Source: Peptoniphilaceae bacterium AM52-5BH (GTDB taxonomy: Bacteria; Bacillota; Clostridia; Tissierellales; Peptoniphilaceae). Taken from it: a DNA stretch of 64,000 nucleotides. The notes beneath the pieces were generated by a model. That model saw only the letters and a list, made by a program, of their open reading frames with translations. It did not search any database and was not told where the DNA came from. Positions 16,668 to 26,572 of this stretch are shown here, one piece after another. The DNA is taken from the NCBI GenBank assembly GCA_027669155.1, contig JAQEDR010000007.1:1-64000 (forward strand). Reading direction: 5' to 3'. The position numbers and the translations under genes are program-made. The first letter of the stretch is position 1; the number at the start of each line of letters is the position of its first letter.

Positions 16668-17141
16668 ATGGATAGTAAAATTATCGAAATAAAAGACAAA
16701 AAAGAAAAAGAAAAGATAGGAAGATTGATCCTTGATGATCTTACCAATTGGTTTGGCATATCAGAAAGTAGGCAAATGTATATAAATGAATCCCTTGATA
16801 AGATTTTCTTAGCTGTTTTTATAGACGATAGTCCTGCAGGATTTTTAGTAATAAAGGAAACAAGTAAGGATTGTGCAGAGATTTTTGTAATGGGAGTGAT
16901 GAAAAAATACCATGGACTGGGACTTGGAAGGAAATTAAGCGAAGCTTTCGAGGATTTAGCTAGTAATTTATCCTTCACTTACGCTCAGGTAAAGACAGTT
17001 AGAATTGGTATTTATGAAGACTATGATAAGACCAATGAATTTTATAGAGCCATGGGCTTTAAGGAGCTAGAGTGCTTTCCTAGTCTGTGGGATGATAATA
17101 ATCCATGCCAGATTTATATAAAATACTTAGGTAATAAATAG
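16668..17141 (+). CDS. GNAT family N-acetyltransferase
   Basis: 157 residues from ATG 16668 (MDSKIIEIKD); the frame runs open further upstream, but that part shows no domain. The acetyl-CoA loop is at EIFVMGVMKKYHGLGLGRKL (Q/RxxGxG/A type), and the motif B end reads FYRAMGFKELE. Substrate unknown. It ends 20 bases before the exporter-like gene and could be co-transcribed with it. Confidence 0.85.
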   Translation: MDSKIIEIKDKKEKEKIGRLILDDLTNWFGISESRQMYINESLDKIFLAVFIDDSPAGFLVIKETSKDCAEIFVMGVMKKYHGLGLGRKLSEAFEDLASNLSFTYAQVKTVRIGIYEDYDKTNEFYRAMGFKELECFPSLWDDNNPCQIYIKYLGNK

Positions 17142-17161
17142 AAGTTTTAAAGGAGACAATA

Positions 17162-18121
17162 ATGAATAAAACTATAATTAGCACAAGTATAAAAACAGCC
17201 ATTGCGGCGACCTTGTCCTTGTCTCTGGCAAGCTTTTTAGGATTTGAATACGCATCCTCAGCAGGGATCATCACCATACTGGATATATTTGAGACTAGAA
17301 AAGCAACTGTCAAAGGAGGGCTTAAAAGGATGGTTTCGGCAATCCTAGCATTTACTATTGGTGCCATAGTCTTTGAAATATTTTCTTACAAAACTTGGGC
17401 TTTTGGTATCTACTTACTCTTATTCGTGCCCTTATCTCTTTTACTAAAGATCGAACTAGGACTTGGCCCATCAAGTGTAACCGTCACCCACTTGCTTAGC
17501 TATGGGCAAATTAATCCTTCTATTATTAAAAATGAACTAATCCTTGTCCTTATAGGAACTGGCTTTGCTATGTTAACTAACATCTACGCTCCAGAAAGCC
17601 AGGATGAGCTTAAAGAATGGATTTATAATATAGATAGGGATATGAAGGATATCCTAAACTTTTTCGGAAATACCCTAGTCAACCAACTGGACGTAGAAAT
17701 ATATGAAGATAAGATAAGAAAGCTAGAAGCGGATATAGGAAAGGCCATGGACCTTTCAATTGTCGAAAATGATAACAGAATCCATAATAGCAAGGATATC
17801 CTAAGAGACTTAAGCCACAGGCAAATAGAGATGGACATTCTAAAAGAAATGTATGAGGACTTAAAGGAGATTCCAAGGGCCTATGACGAAGGCAAACTAA
17901 TTTCCGAAATAATAATCGATACTGGGGAAAAGCTCGGAGATCCCAACGAAATGATCAAGGTCAAGGAGAGGATAGAATATTTGAATAGGCACTTTAGTAT
18001 GATGGACCTGCCTCAAACTCACGAGGACTTCGCTATTCGTTCGGCGATTTTTCAAGTTTTTAGAAGCCTTAGTGAATTTATAGACATTAGTATTGATCTT
18101 TACAAAATAAATAGGCTTTGA
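17162..18121 (+). CDS. Aromatic acid exporter family (FUSC-like) membrane protein
   Basis: 319 residues. The first ~135 hold four or five hydrophobic segments, beginning with IKTAIAATLSLSLASFLGFEYASSAGI and a FETRKATVKGGLKR loop typical of the ArAE_1/DUF939 family. The C-terminal ~180 residues are soluble and helical (about 145-319). Such proteins are thought to export aromatic or other small acids, but the substrate here is unknown. SD AAAGGAG is clear. Confidence 0.82.
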   Translation: MNKTIISTSIKTAIAATLSLSLASFLGFEYASSAGIITILDIFETRKATVKGGLKRMVSAILAFTIGAIVFEIFSYKTWAFGIYLLLFVPLSLLLKIELGLGPSSVTVTHLLSYGQINPSIIKNELILVLIGTGFAMLTNIYAPESQDELKEWIYNIDRDMKDILNFFGNTLVNQLDVEIYEDKIRKLEADIGKAMDLSIVENDNRIHNSKDILRDLSHRQIEMDILKEMYEDLKEIPRAYDEGKLISEIIIDTGEKLGDPNEMIKVKERIEYLNRHFSMMDLPQTHEDFAIRSAIFQVFRSLSEFIDISIDLYKINRL

Positions 18122-18155
18122 TAATCTTTCCCAATCATAAGGGAAAATTTATACA

Positions 18156-18190
18156 AAAAGAGAAGGCAGCATATTAGCTAGCCTTCTTTG
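18156..18190. terminator. Terminator between convergent genes
   Basis: AGAAGGC (18161-18167) pairs with GCCTTCT (18181-18187). T-rich sequence follows on the reverse strand (CTTTTTG) and TTTG on the forward strand. The right arm overlaps the end of the K+ channel gene. Confidence 0.7.
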
Positions 18191-19191
18191 CTTTCATTTC
18201 CTAAGTGTCTTAACTTCTCTACTTGCTCTTCTCTGCCTAGGACTATAAGCACATCTCCTATCTCGAAGGTGTAGTTTCCTGGTGGATTGAAGAGCATTTT
18301 CTTATCTTTATTTCTCTTTATGGCAAGGACTATTAGACCTGTTTTGTTAGGGATTTGGGCGGCTATTAAGTCTTTGTTTTCTAGATAAGAGCCCTTTTTC
18401 ACTATGACCACCTCCAAGTCCATCTCTACATCTCCGACTTTTGTTACTACATCCAAGAAGGAGATAATATTTGGCTTAATCATAAGAGAGGCTATTCTCT
18501 TGCCGCTGATTTCTACAGCAGACATGGTTTTATTTGCTCCAACTTTCATTAATTTTTGACTACCAGATTTAGAGGTCGAGTTAGCTATAATATAGATATC
18601 CTTGTTGAGATTTCTAGCAGTTAGGACTGTTACTATATTATCAACTTCTGAAGGAAGGGCTGCTATGAGGCCCTTTGCTCTTGAAATGCCTGCCTTTTCG
18701 AGGACTTCTTCTTCTGTGGCTTGACCTTCTATGACCAAAATATCGTGATGACTGTAATCATCCAGGTCAGCCCTTTCATCAGTAATCACAAGAAAATCAA
18801 GGCCTTCCTTGATAAATTTATCTATAATCACATCGGCAAGCTCTCCTGACCCACATATTATATAATGCTCATCTAGAGCAGAAATCTTCTTATCCATCTT
18901 GCTCCCCTTCCATAAATCTACAAGCCTTCCCTCAACTAACATTGCCTCAACCGTAGTAAAGGCGTATCCTACAACACCAACTCCCAGAAAAATCATGATT
19001 ATAGAAAATAACTCCGATAGGTCACTAGTAGTTCCGACCTCTCCGAAGCCCACAGTCGATATGGTAATAACTGTCATATACAAGGCATCCACCAAACTTA
19101 CCTTAAGAAGAATCATATAGACAAGGGTGCCAAATATTAGTAAAAGTGCAAATACGACAAAAATAAATTTAAGCTTCCTCTTATCCTCCAT
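18178..19191 (-). CDS. Potassium channel with RCK (TrkA-N/TrkA-C) domains
   Basis: 337 residues. Two membrane helices (about 9-30 and 58-85) flank a pore loop with the filter sequence TISTVGFGEVG, close to the TVGYGD consensus. The cytoplasmic part is an RCK domain with a Rossmann fold (YIICGSGELADVIIDKF), then a TrkA-C domain (about 250-330, VIVKKGSYLENKDL). This is the MthK-like architecture of a ligand-gated K+ channel. Such RCK domains can bind nucleotides, c-di-AMP or cations; the ligand here is unknown. SD GGAGGG precedes the ATG. Confidence 0.92.
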   Translation of the reverse strand: MEDKRKLKFIFVVFALLLIFGTLVYMILLKVSLVDALYMTVITISTVGFGEVGTTSDLSELFSIIMIFLGVGVVGYAFTTVEAMLVEGRLVDLWKGSKMDKKISALDEHYIICGSGELADVIIDKFIKEGLDFLVITDERADLDDYSHHDILVIEGQATEEEVLEKAGISRAKGLIAALPSEVDNIVTVLTARNLNKDIYIIANSTSKSGSQKLMKVGANKTMSAVEISGKRIASLMIKPNIISFLDVVTKVGDVEMDLEVVIVKKGSYLENKDLIAAQIPNKTGLIVLAIKRNKDKKMLFNPPGNYTFEIGDVLIVLGREEQVEKLRHLGNESKEG

Positions 19192-19495
19192 AAGCCCTCC
19201 TGTTGATTTGATTATAGCTTAAATTAATAGAAAAAGCAATAGGATAAAGTGCTTAATATCTATTAGAATATATTAAAGAGTCTTATCTTAATTATAGAAT
19301 ACATTATTATAAGAAAATCATATAAAAATAGCTGTAAATCAAGGAGAATAATTGACTAATATTTAAATTAAAAAATATTTATAAAGAATCCTAACAATTT
19401 ATCTAAATAAATAGATTATGTAGAAAATATTAGTATAGTGATGCTAAGTATAAATAAATAACATACTAACTATGCAATAAGGAATGGAGAAATTA
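19192..19495 (+). other. AT-rich leader region of the surface protein gene
   Basis: About 300 bases between divergent genes. A weak candidate promoter is TTGACT (19352-19357) with TATTTA (19376-19381), spacer 18. The SD for the surface protein is GGAGA at 19486-19490. No gene is apparent. Confidence 0.4.
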
Positions 19496-22400
19496 ATGAA
19501 TAATAAGAAAAACAAATTCCTAATTCCTTTGTCCAATGAATCAATAAAGAAGACCCTTCTTGGAGCTTCTATTATTGTTGGTGGTTTTGGACTACTAGGA
19601 AATACAAATGATGTTTATGCTGATAGCCTTGACGCTTCTTCTGAGATAATTGATAATAATCAAATCGATGAAGGAGCTGAAGATAAATCAGACGAAAAAG
19701 AGGTCCAAGAAAACCTTGATGAAGGCAAAGATTCTGATATAGAAGAAGAAAAAATTGAAGAAAGCCAAAACAAAGATACAGAATCTGATAGGGAAAATAA
19801 AGAAGATGTAGCTACTGAGGTAACTGAGGATAATCCACAAGTAGCTAGTATGTCTAGGGTAAAAGTAGCTGATTTTGCCGAGCCTATTGCCCTAGCAGAT
19901 GAAGCAACTAGTGAGCCAAATTATTCTACAGATGAAAAAGAAATAAAGGACTATAGTGGAAAAGAACGTTATAGGGAAACTGACCTACAACCGGGTGATA
20001 CCAACCAAAGTTTCTTCAATACTGATGAGAAGGTAGAAAAAGACGGTTTTAAGTTTGAACTTCTAAATCCCTCTGAAACTTCTACAAGTAAGACTGAATA
20101 TGGTTACCAAATTACTATAGATAAGAAAACCGGTCAAAGGACTTATACTAAGGTTTATGTTACAGACTCTGGCCTTACACTAGTTGATCCAGGCGCAAAA
20201 CCAATGATGGGAAAGGGAGATAAGTTAACACCTAAATCTCCAGAGGTAACTTATGAGCCAGGAGAAGATACAAGTATAACGGCTTCTAGACGACAAAGAA
20301 ACTTAAACTATGAAGCCAGTGAAGAAACCCTAAGGCACATTAATAATAAGGATAATCCTTCCACTTCCTTTGGTTTTAATGATAATTATACAGCAGACAA
20401 TCCGCAAGTTAAGTTTCTTGATGTTAACTTCCTCTTAGGTTACAAAGTAAACCCATGGCCAAATGAAAATGACAAGCTTGAAGAATTAAAATTTAATAAA
20501 AACAACTACGACCCTAATGCCAAGTACTTTGTCCAAGGTCAAGACATTGATACAGGTATTAAGGTTGATAATGTGGACGAAAATGCCAAGGAAAGACTAG
20601 TAGGCCAAGTCTATAATCCTATTACAGGTAAAATTGTTCCTGGAGCAAGTGCCTATATCGCAGATGATGGAAATATCCACGTTAAGTTGCCTGCAGGAGC
20701 TCTAAAAACAGACGAAAATGGCAAGACTGTTATCAATGAAGATTCAATCTTCAATACACCTGAATACAAGGCCCTCCAAAACCTAGATGTTAAATTCTTT
20801 GCTCGTCCAAGAACAGCTGAAGAATTTAGAAAAATAGCAGCAACAGAAGATGATCTTGGTGGCACAGGAACTTATGTAGAAACAGGTGCAGGTACAGCGG
20901 ATATTAACCACAAGGGTAATAATGTTACAATCGACAAACAAGGAATCGACCGCTACGACCACTACAACCTAATAGGCGACTTTAAGCTTAACCTTGACGA
21001 TACAAGATACTATGACCAAAGATTCGTAGATGGCAATGGAGATGATACATCAAAGGTTACATCATCTGCTGTAAAACCAGGAACTCCATTTAAGGTTGGT
21101 ATTGTACAACCAGATAACCCAAAGGATACTGATAAGTCAGCAGCTGACATGAATGGAGCTCAAGATAGGGGAGAAGCTTCTGGTAAGCTTATCATGGACT
21201 TTATCGACCGTGAAAATAAAGGAAAAGCTCCAGAAGATCAATGGAAGGTAGATGTTGATCCTACAGATATTTCAAACTTCACTATTACTGCTCCTGCATC
21301 AGCCAAGGCAGGAGACTTTATAGCTATACCTATAGAATACACCTATACCAACGGGTCAAAAGACGTCCACTGGTTCCACTTTGTAGTCCAAGAATCAACC
21401 TACATTAGACCAGAATATGACGCCCAAGTAAACTTCCCAGTAAACAAACAAACATCACCGGCTAAGGTCGCAGATGATGACAAGAGGATAAAACCAAGTA
21501 GCTATACTCTTCCAGACACGCTAGAAACTGATGAAGATGGCAACAAGCTAATTAAGGATGATAAGGGAAACAAATGGACTGTAACTGTTGATGAAACATC
21601 AGGAGAGGTAACAGCTAAGCCAGTAAACCCAGATGACTTTGACGGTGGAGAAAAGCTAACAGTACCAGTTATAGCCCACTACGTAGACGAACAAAAACCA
21701 GGGGAAGACATCACTGAAAATATTAATGCTTATTTCGTAATAGAGGAAAAGGCAAATATGACTCCTCGTTACAATGCAAAAGCAGGTAAAGAAGGAGATA
21801 CTCTTTCTTCAGAGGTTATCCTAAACGAAGAAGATAGATACAACAGAAGACCAGGCAAGTTCACCCTAGAATCAAACACCTATACAGACGATAAGGGAAA
21901 TGTTTGGAATGTTTCTATAAATGAAACTACAGGTCAGGTAACTGCCACAGTACCAAATGCAGAAGAAGGCAAGTCAATAGACGGTGCCCTATTAAACGTG
22001 CCAGTAACAGCTCACTACTTTGAAAAAGATGATGAGGGTAATCTAGTTTCAGCTGGAACAAAACAAACAGAAGTTCAATTTATGGCTTATGGTACAAATG
22101 GAATAGTTGAAAAAACCGAAGATATTCCTTTCGATACCAAGGTTGTAAAAGATCCAAATCTTAAAAAAGGTGAGATTAAAGTTATCAAAGAAGGGGCAAA
22201 AGGTTCTAAGAAGGTAATTTACACAATTAAAGACTCTAAAATAGTAGATACTAAAGAAGAACGATTAAAAGATCCAGAAGATAGAGAAATCCACGTCGGC
22301 GAAGGTGTAAATGATGGTACCCACACAATCGAAGAAAAGGAAGAAGTACCATTTGAAACTGAAATCCAGTTTGACGATAGCCTAGCTCCAGGCGAAATGG

Positions 22401-25400
22401 AAGAAGTTCAAAAGGGAGAAGCTGGAGAAAAGAAGAGAGATATTACTCTTACAATAGAAGATGGCAATGTAACAAAGACTGAAACAGGTGAGTTCACTCA
22501 AACCAAGGCTCCTCAAAATAGAATTATAAAAGTAGGTAGAAACACAGAGGGTAAGGTAGAGCACAAGGAAGAGCTACCATTTAAATATAAGGTTGAAGAA
22601 GTAGATACACTCAAAAAAGGTGAATACAGGATTGCAAAACCTGGTAAGGTTGGAACAAAAACTACAACTTGGACAATAAAAAATTCTAAAGTAGTAGGAG
22701 TTCCAACTGTAACAGAAGATCCTGCAGAAGATGCTCTTATCCAAGTAGGTAGGGGAACAAACGACGGTACTCACGAAATAGTTGAAAAGAAAGAATTACC
22801 TTTCGAAACAAAGATCGAATACGATGAAAACCTAGAAGCAGGTCAACAAGTAGTTTTTAAAGAAGGCTCACCAGGAGAGCAAGAAAGAACTAACACTCTT
22901 GTAATCAAAGATGGTGAGGTTACTGAAACTAAAGAAGGTGAATTTAAGACAACTAAGGAAGCCACTGATAGAGTTGTTAAGATTGGTACAAAACCAGTTA
23001 CAAAAGTTGTAGAAAAACCATTCAACACAGAGTATATCTATGACGAAAATCTTGAATCTGGTAAGACTGAGGAAGTAAGACCAGGTAAAAATGGCAAGGT
23101 TACTATCACAACATCTTATGACAAGGACCAAAAGAAGGTCGTAACTTCTGAAACAGAAGAAGCTGGTCAAAACAGAGTTGTCAAAATCGGTGGCAAGACT
23201 AATGGAACTGAAAAAGTTACCGAAGAAATTCCATTTGAAGTAGAGGTTAGAAAAGACCCATCACTTAAGAAAGGCGAATGGAAATATGCTACTGATGAAA
23301 ATGGAAATGAATTAAGAGGAGAAAAGGGCGAACAAGAAAAGACTCTTACTATAGAAAACTCCAAGGTAACAAATATATCTGAGCCAACAGTAACTAAAAA
23401 AGCTAAAAACGCAGTTATCCTAATTGGTGAAGGAACAAATGACGGTACTCATGAAATAGTTGAAAAGAAAGAACTTCCTTTCGAAACAAGATATGAATAT
23501 GACGATTCTCTAGAACCAGGTGAAGAAAAAGTCGTTCAAGAAGGTAAGCCAGGACTAGAGGAAAGAACAAATACAATTGTTATTCAAGATGGCAAGGTGA
23601 CTCAAGTCAAAGAAGGCGAGTTTAAAACTGTAACTGAACCTGAAGAAAGAATTATAAAAATTGGTAGAAAACCAAGTGAAGGTGAAGTAACTAAGACAAT
23701 CGAAAGAGAAATCCCTTACGAAACCAAGGTAATCTATGACGAAAACCTTGAAGCTGGTTTCCAAGAAATCGAACAAGAAGGAAAACCAGGCAAAGAAGAA
23801 GTTACAATCACCCAGAAAGTTAAGGATTCTAAGCCAGTAGGAGATCCAACAGAAACTACTAAGACTATAACTGAAAAAGAAGATAGGATTGTAAGAGTTG
23901 GTGTTAAACCTGTTGTAAAAGAAGTTGAATTAGGTCACGACACTGAATACAGACACAACCCAGACCTTAAGGAAGGCGAAACGAAAGTTATCGAAGAAGG
24001 TTCTAATGGTTCTGTAAAATATACTACAACTTTCAACAAGGAAACTGGCGAGCTTGAAGTAACTGAAGAAAGAACTGAACCAAAGAACAAGGTCGTAGAA
24101 TATGGTTCTAAGACTGATGGTGAGTTCACTTACGAAAGTGAAAAAGCTTTTGATATCAAGGTTATAGAAGATCCTGACCTTGAAGCTGGAAAAGTTGTAG
24201 TTGACCAAGAAGGCGTGGTAGGAAAGACTAAGACTACTGTAAAAATAGAAAACAGTAAAGAAGTTGACAGAACAACTGAAACTCTTGTAGAAAAACAAGA
24301 TAAGATTGTAAGAGTTGGAACAAAGAATGTCTGTGAAATCCCGCCAGTAGATCCAGAAAATCCAGACAAGCCAGGAGACAAAGATCCAGAAAATCCAGAC
24401 AAGCCAGGAGACAAGGATCCAGAAAATCCAGACAAGCCAGGCGACAAGGATCCAGAAAATCCAGACAAGCCAGGCGACAAGGATCCAGAAAATCCAGACA
24501 AGCCAGGCGACAAGGATCCAGAAAATCCAGACAAGCCAGGCGACAAGGATCCAGAAAATCCAGACAAGCCAGGCGACAAGGATCCAGAAAATCCAGACAA
24601 GCCAGGCGACAAGGATCCAGAAAATCCAGACAAGCCAGGCGACAAGGATCCAGAAAATCCAGACAAGCCAGGCGACAAGGATCCAGAAAATCCAGACAAG
24701 CCAGGCGACAAGGATCCAGAAAATCCAGACAAGCCAGGCGACAAGGATCCAGAAAATCCAGACAAGCCAGGCGACAAGGATCCAGAAAATCCAGACAAGC
24801 CAGGCGACAAGGATCCAGAAAATCCAGACAAGCCAGGCGACAAGGATCCAGAAAATCCAGACAAGCCAGGCGACAAGGATCCAGAAAATCCAGACAAGCC
24901 AGGCGACAAGGATCCAGAAAATCCAGACAAGCCAGGCGACAAGGATCCAGAAAATCCAGACAAGCCAGGCGACAAGGATCCAGAAAATCCAGACAAGCCA
25001 GGCGACAAGGATCCAGAAAATCCAGACAAGCCAGGCGACAAGGATCCAGAAAATCCAGACAAGCCAGGCGACAAGGATCCAGAAAATCCAGACAAGCCAG
25101 GAGATAAGGATCCAGAAAATCCAGACAAGCCAGGAGATAAGGATCCAGAAAATCCAGACAAACCAGGCGACAAGGATCCAGAAAATCCAGTCAAGCCAGG
25201 CGACAAAGATCCAGAAAATCCAGACAAGCCAGGCGACAAAGATCCGGAAAATCCAGATAAACCAGGAGACAAGGATCCGGAAAATCCAGATAAACCAGGC
25301 GACAAGGATCCAGAAAATCCAGATAAACCAGGCGAAGATCCAAAGGATCCAAAACCAGAGAAGCCAGAAAGTCCTGACAAATCTGAAAAACCAAAAGATA

Positions 25401-25570
25401 AGGATCAAGGCGTAAGAATTGACTTTGTTCCAAAGAAGTCTGAGAAAGCTAAAGCTGAGCAAAAAGATAATAAAGCTCCAAAAACAGGCGTTAGCGGTAC
25501 AAGCGGAGTGCTCGTAACCTTGTTTGGCGCTGCATCAGCCCTCTTTGCATCAAAGAAGAAGAAAAAATAA
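19496..25570 (+). CDS. Giant wall-anchored surface protein with G5 modules and DPENPDKPGDK repeats
   Basis: 2,024 residues from ATG 19496, which has the better SD spacing; an in-frame ATG at 19484 also exists. The signal peptide is long and loosely YSIRK-like (SNESIKKTLLGASIIVGGFG, cut near VYA-DS). An acidic low-complexity region and an N-terminal region of unknown fold (about 150-640) follow. Two Rib/alpha-like modules (about 650-870) precede about ten G5 modules (about 875-1615; starts such as PFDTKV, PFETEI, PFETKI). Then come 29 full 11-residue repeats DPENPDKPGDK plus a partial one, acting as a wall-spanning stalk. The C-terminus is a sorting signal: APKTG, a hydrophobic segment and KKKKK. 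G5 domains often bind sugars or zinc and promote adhesion, so an adhesin or biofilm role is likely. The first sorting-motif residue is Ala instead of Leu. No enzymatic domain was recognised. Confidence 0.93.
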   Translation: MNNKKNKFLIPLSNESIKKTLLGASIIVGGFGLLGNTNDVYADSLDASSEIIDNNQIDEGAEDKSDEKEVQENLDEGKDSDIEEEKIEESQNKDTESDRENKEDVATEVTEDNPQVASMSRVKVADFAEPIALADEATSEPNYSTDEKEIKDYSGKERYRETDLQPGDTNQSFFNTDEKVEKDGFKFELLNPSETSTSKTEYGYQITIDKKTGQRTYTKVYVTDSGLTLVDPGAKPMMGKGDKLTPKSPEVTYEPGEDTSITASRRQRNLNYEASEETLRHINNKDNPSTSFGFNDNYTADNPQVKFLDVNFLLGYKVNPWPNENDKLEELKFNKNNYDPNAKYFVQGQDIDTGIKVDNVDENAKERLVGQVYNPITGKIVPGASAYIADDGNIHVKLPAGALKTDENGKTVINEDSIFNTPEYKALQNLDVKFFARPRTAEEFRKIAATEDDLGGTGTYVETGAGTADINHKGNNVTIDKQGIDRYDHYNLIGDFKLNLDDTRYYDQRFVDGNGDDTSKVTSSAVKPGTPFKVGIVQPDNPKDTDKSAADMNGAQDRGEASGKLIMDFIDRENKGKAPEDQWKVDVDPTDISNFTITAPASAKAGDFIAIPIEYTYTNGSKDVHWFHFVVQESTYIRPEYDAQVNFPVNKQTSPAKVADDDKRIKPSSYTLPDTLETDEDGNKLIKDDKGNKWTVTVDETSGEVTAKPVNPDDFDGGEKLTVPVIAHYVDEQKPGEDITENINAYFVIEEKANMTPRYNAKAGKEGDTLSSEVILNEEDRYNRRPGKFTLESNTYTDDKGNVWNVSINETTGQVTATVPNAEEGKSIDGALLNVPVTAHYFEKDDEGNLVSAGTKQTEVQFMAYGTNGIVEKTEDIPFDTKVVKDPNLKKGEIKVIKEGAKGSKKVIYTIKDSKIVDTKEERLKDPEDREIHVGEGVNDGTHTIEEKEEVPFETEIQFDDSLAPGEMEEVQKGEAGEKKRDITLTIEDGNVTKTETGEFTQTKAPQNRIIKVGRNTEGKVEHKEELPFKYKVEEVDTLKKGEYRIAKPGKVGTKTTTWTIKNSKVVGVPTVTEDPAEDALIQVGRGTNDGTHEIVEKKELPFETKIEYDENLEAGQQVVFKEGSPGEQERTNTLVIKDGEVTETKEGEFKTTKEATDRVVKIGTKPVTKVVEKPFNTEYIYDENLESGKTEEVRPGKNGKVTITTSYDKDQKKVVTSETEEAGQNRVVKIGGKTNGTEKVTEEIPFEVEVRKDPSLKKGEWKYATDENGNELRGEKGEQEKTLTIENSKVTNISEPTVTKKAKNAVILIGEGTNDGTHEIVEKKELPFETRYEYDDSLEPGEEKVVQEGKPGLEERTNTIVIQDGKVTQVKEGEFKTVTEPEERIIKIGRKPSEGEVTKTIEREIPYETKVIYDENLEAGFQEIEQEGKPGKEEVTITQKVKDSKPVGDPTETTKTITEKEDRIVRVGVKPVVKEVELGHDTEYRHNPDLKEGETKVIEEGSNGSVKYTTTFNKETGELEVTEERTEPKNKVVEYGSKTDGEFTYESEKAFDIKVIEDPDLEAGKVVVDQEGVVGKTKTTVKIENSKEVDRTTETLVEKQDKIVRVGTKNVCEIPPVDPENPDKPGDKDPENPDKPGDKDPENPDKPGDKDPENPDKPGDKDPENPDKPGDKDPENPDKPGDKDPENPDKPGDKDPENPDKPGDKDPENPDKPGDKDPENPDKPGDKDPENPDKPGDKDPENPDKPGDKDPENPDKPGDKDPENPDKPGDKDPENPDKPGDKDPENPDKPGDKDPENPDKPGDKDPENPDKPGDKDPENPDKPGDKDPENPDKPGDKDPENPDKPGDKDPENPDKPGDKDPENPDKPGDKDPENPDKPGDKDPENPDKPGDKDPENPVKPGDKDPENPDKPGDKDPENPDKPGDKDPENPDKPGDKDPENPDKPGEDPKDPKPEKPESPDKSEKPKDKDQGVRIDFVPKKSEKAKAEQKDNKAPKTGVSGTSGVLVTLFGAASALFASKKKKK
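24350..25333 (+). repeat. 33-bp tandem repeat array, 29 full copies plus one partial
   Basis: In-frame tandem copies of a 33-bp unit encoding DPENPDKPGDK. Each copy starts with GATCC, and most carry a GGATCC site at the joint. Copies in the middle are identical at DNA level. Changes cluster at the edges: GGAGAC or GATAAG variants, GATCCGG, and one copy with GTC for GAC (DPENPVKPGDK, near 25190). This pattern indicates recent expansion by slippage or recombination, so copy number is probably variable between strains. Confidence 0.97.
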
Positions 25571-25587
25571 TAAATAGCTTATTATCA

Positions 25588-25635
25588 AATCGTATCAGTG
25601 AAAGTTGATCCTTTCGCTGGTGCGATTTTTCTTTT
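25588..25635 (+). terminator. Rho-independent terminator after the surface protein gene
   Basis: AATCG-A-CAGTGAAAG pairs with CTTTCGCTG-TGCGATT around TTGATC, followed by TTTTTCTTTT. Long, strong stem. Confidence 0.9.
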
Positions 25636-25689
25636 CTAACGATCATATAAAATATTCTTAAACTGAATTTACTAGAATAAAGTAATGTA

Positions 25690-25698
25690 TGATATAAT
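25690..25698 (+). promoter_or_regulatory. Extended -10 promoter of the NERD gene
   Basis: TGATATAAT at 25690-25698 is an extended -10; the -35 region (TTTACT near 25668) is weak. SD AAGGAGG lies before the ATG at 25729. Confidence 0.6.
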
Positions 25699-25728
25699 TA
25701 TTACAATCATTAAGATAAGGAGGATAAT

Positions 25729-26496
25729 ATGGATTGGCAAATATCAATTGGAATAGTTATCGTAGTTATTTTGGCCCTTACTGTCTTTAGAGCAAAGTTT
25801 AAGGGAGATATAGGAGAGCTTGCAGTAGCTGTTATGCTAAAGGACTTAGATAAGGAAAATTACACAATCATTCACGATATTAAGCTTAAAAATACAAGCG
25901 GAAACACTGGCACAACCCAGATAGACCATATAGTTATTTCTACTTACGGAATATTTGTCATAGAGACAAAGGGGTACAAGGGTAAGATTTACGGCAAGGA
26001 GAAGTCTCGCAACTGGACCCAATACTTATCCAATCAGAAAAATAATTTTATTAATCCTATTTTCCAAAATTATGCCCATATTAGGGCAATCGAAGATATC
26101 CTAAATTATAGCTATCCAGATATGATCTATCACTCGATAATCGCCTTTTCTGGAGAGGCCAATATTGACTCAGTCGAAGTAACTAAGGCCAAAGTCTGCA
26201 AGATAAAACAAGTAAGTGAGGAGATAAAAAATCTTTCCACAGAAGAAATCATTAGTCAAGAAGATATAGGAAAGATAAAAGAAATCATAGATAAGAATAA
26301 ATCCCACCAGACCGACTTCGCCCATACGAGGGAGATTAAGAAAATCAAAAAGGAAAAGGAAGAGAAGATAAAAGCAAATATCTGCCCAAAATGCGGAGGA
26401 AAGCTTGTCGAAAGAGAAGGAAAATATGGGAAATTCATAGGATGTTCCAACTTTCCTAAGTGTAGGTTTGTAGTGAGTCAGAATAAAAAATCGTGA
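25729..26496 (+). CDS. NERD domain protein with C-terminal topoisomerase-type zinc ribbon
   Basis: 255 residues. One N-terminal membrane helix (about 4-20) anchors it. The NERD nuclease-like domain (about 28-145) has the PD-(D/E)xK-like pattern QIDHIVISTYGIFVIETKGYKGKIYG. A charged helix follows, then a zinc ribbon (about 222-250, CPKCGGKLVEREGKYGKFIGC ending PKCRF) with four Cys as in the C-terminal repeats of topoisomerase I. NERD proteins are probably DNA-processing enzymes; the exact function is unknown. Confidence 0.88.
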   Translation: MDWQISIGIVIVVILALTVFRAKFKGDIGELAVAVMLKDLDKENYTIIHDIKLKNTSGNTGTTQIDHIVISTYGIFVIETKGYKGKIYGKEKSRNWTQYLSNQKNNFINPIFQNYAHIRAIEDILNYSYPDMIYHSIIAFSGEANIDSVEVTKAKVCKIKQVSEEIKNLSTEEIISQEDIGKIKEIIDKNKSHQTDFAHTREIKKIKKEKEEKIKANICPKCGGKLVEREGKYGKFIGCSNFPKCRFVVSQNKKS

Positions 26497-26572
26497 ATAT
26501 ATGACCCATATAAATAGTGTAACATAGTTAGAGTAAATCACATAAATTATCAAATTAAACAAAGGATAGATT

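Noticed and set aside
24350-25333. CRISPR-like array because of the 33-bp periodicity
   Set aside because: There are no spacers; units are head-to-tail, in frame, and coding within one long gene.
23930-25462. Reverse-strand frames of 510 and 416 codons over the surface protein repeats
   Set aside because: They exist because the 33-bp unit has no stop in those frames; the products are monotonous repeats (WIFWILVAWLV, SGFSGSLSPGL) without SD or family.
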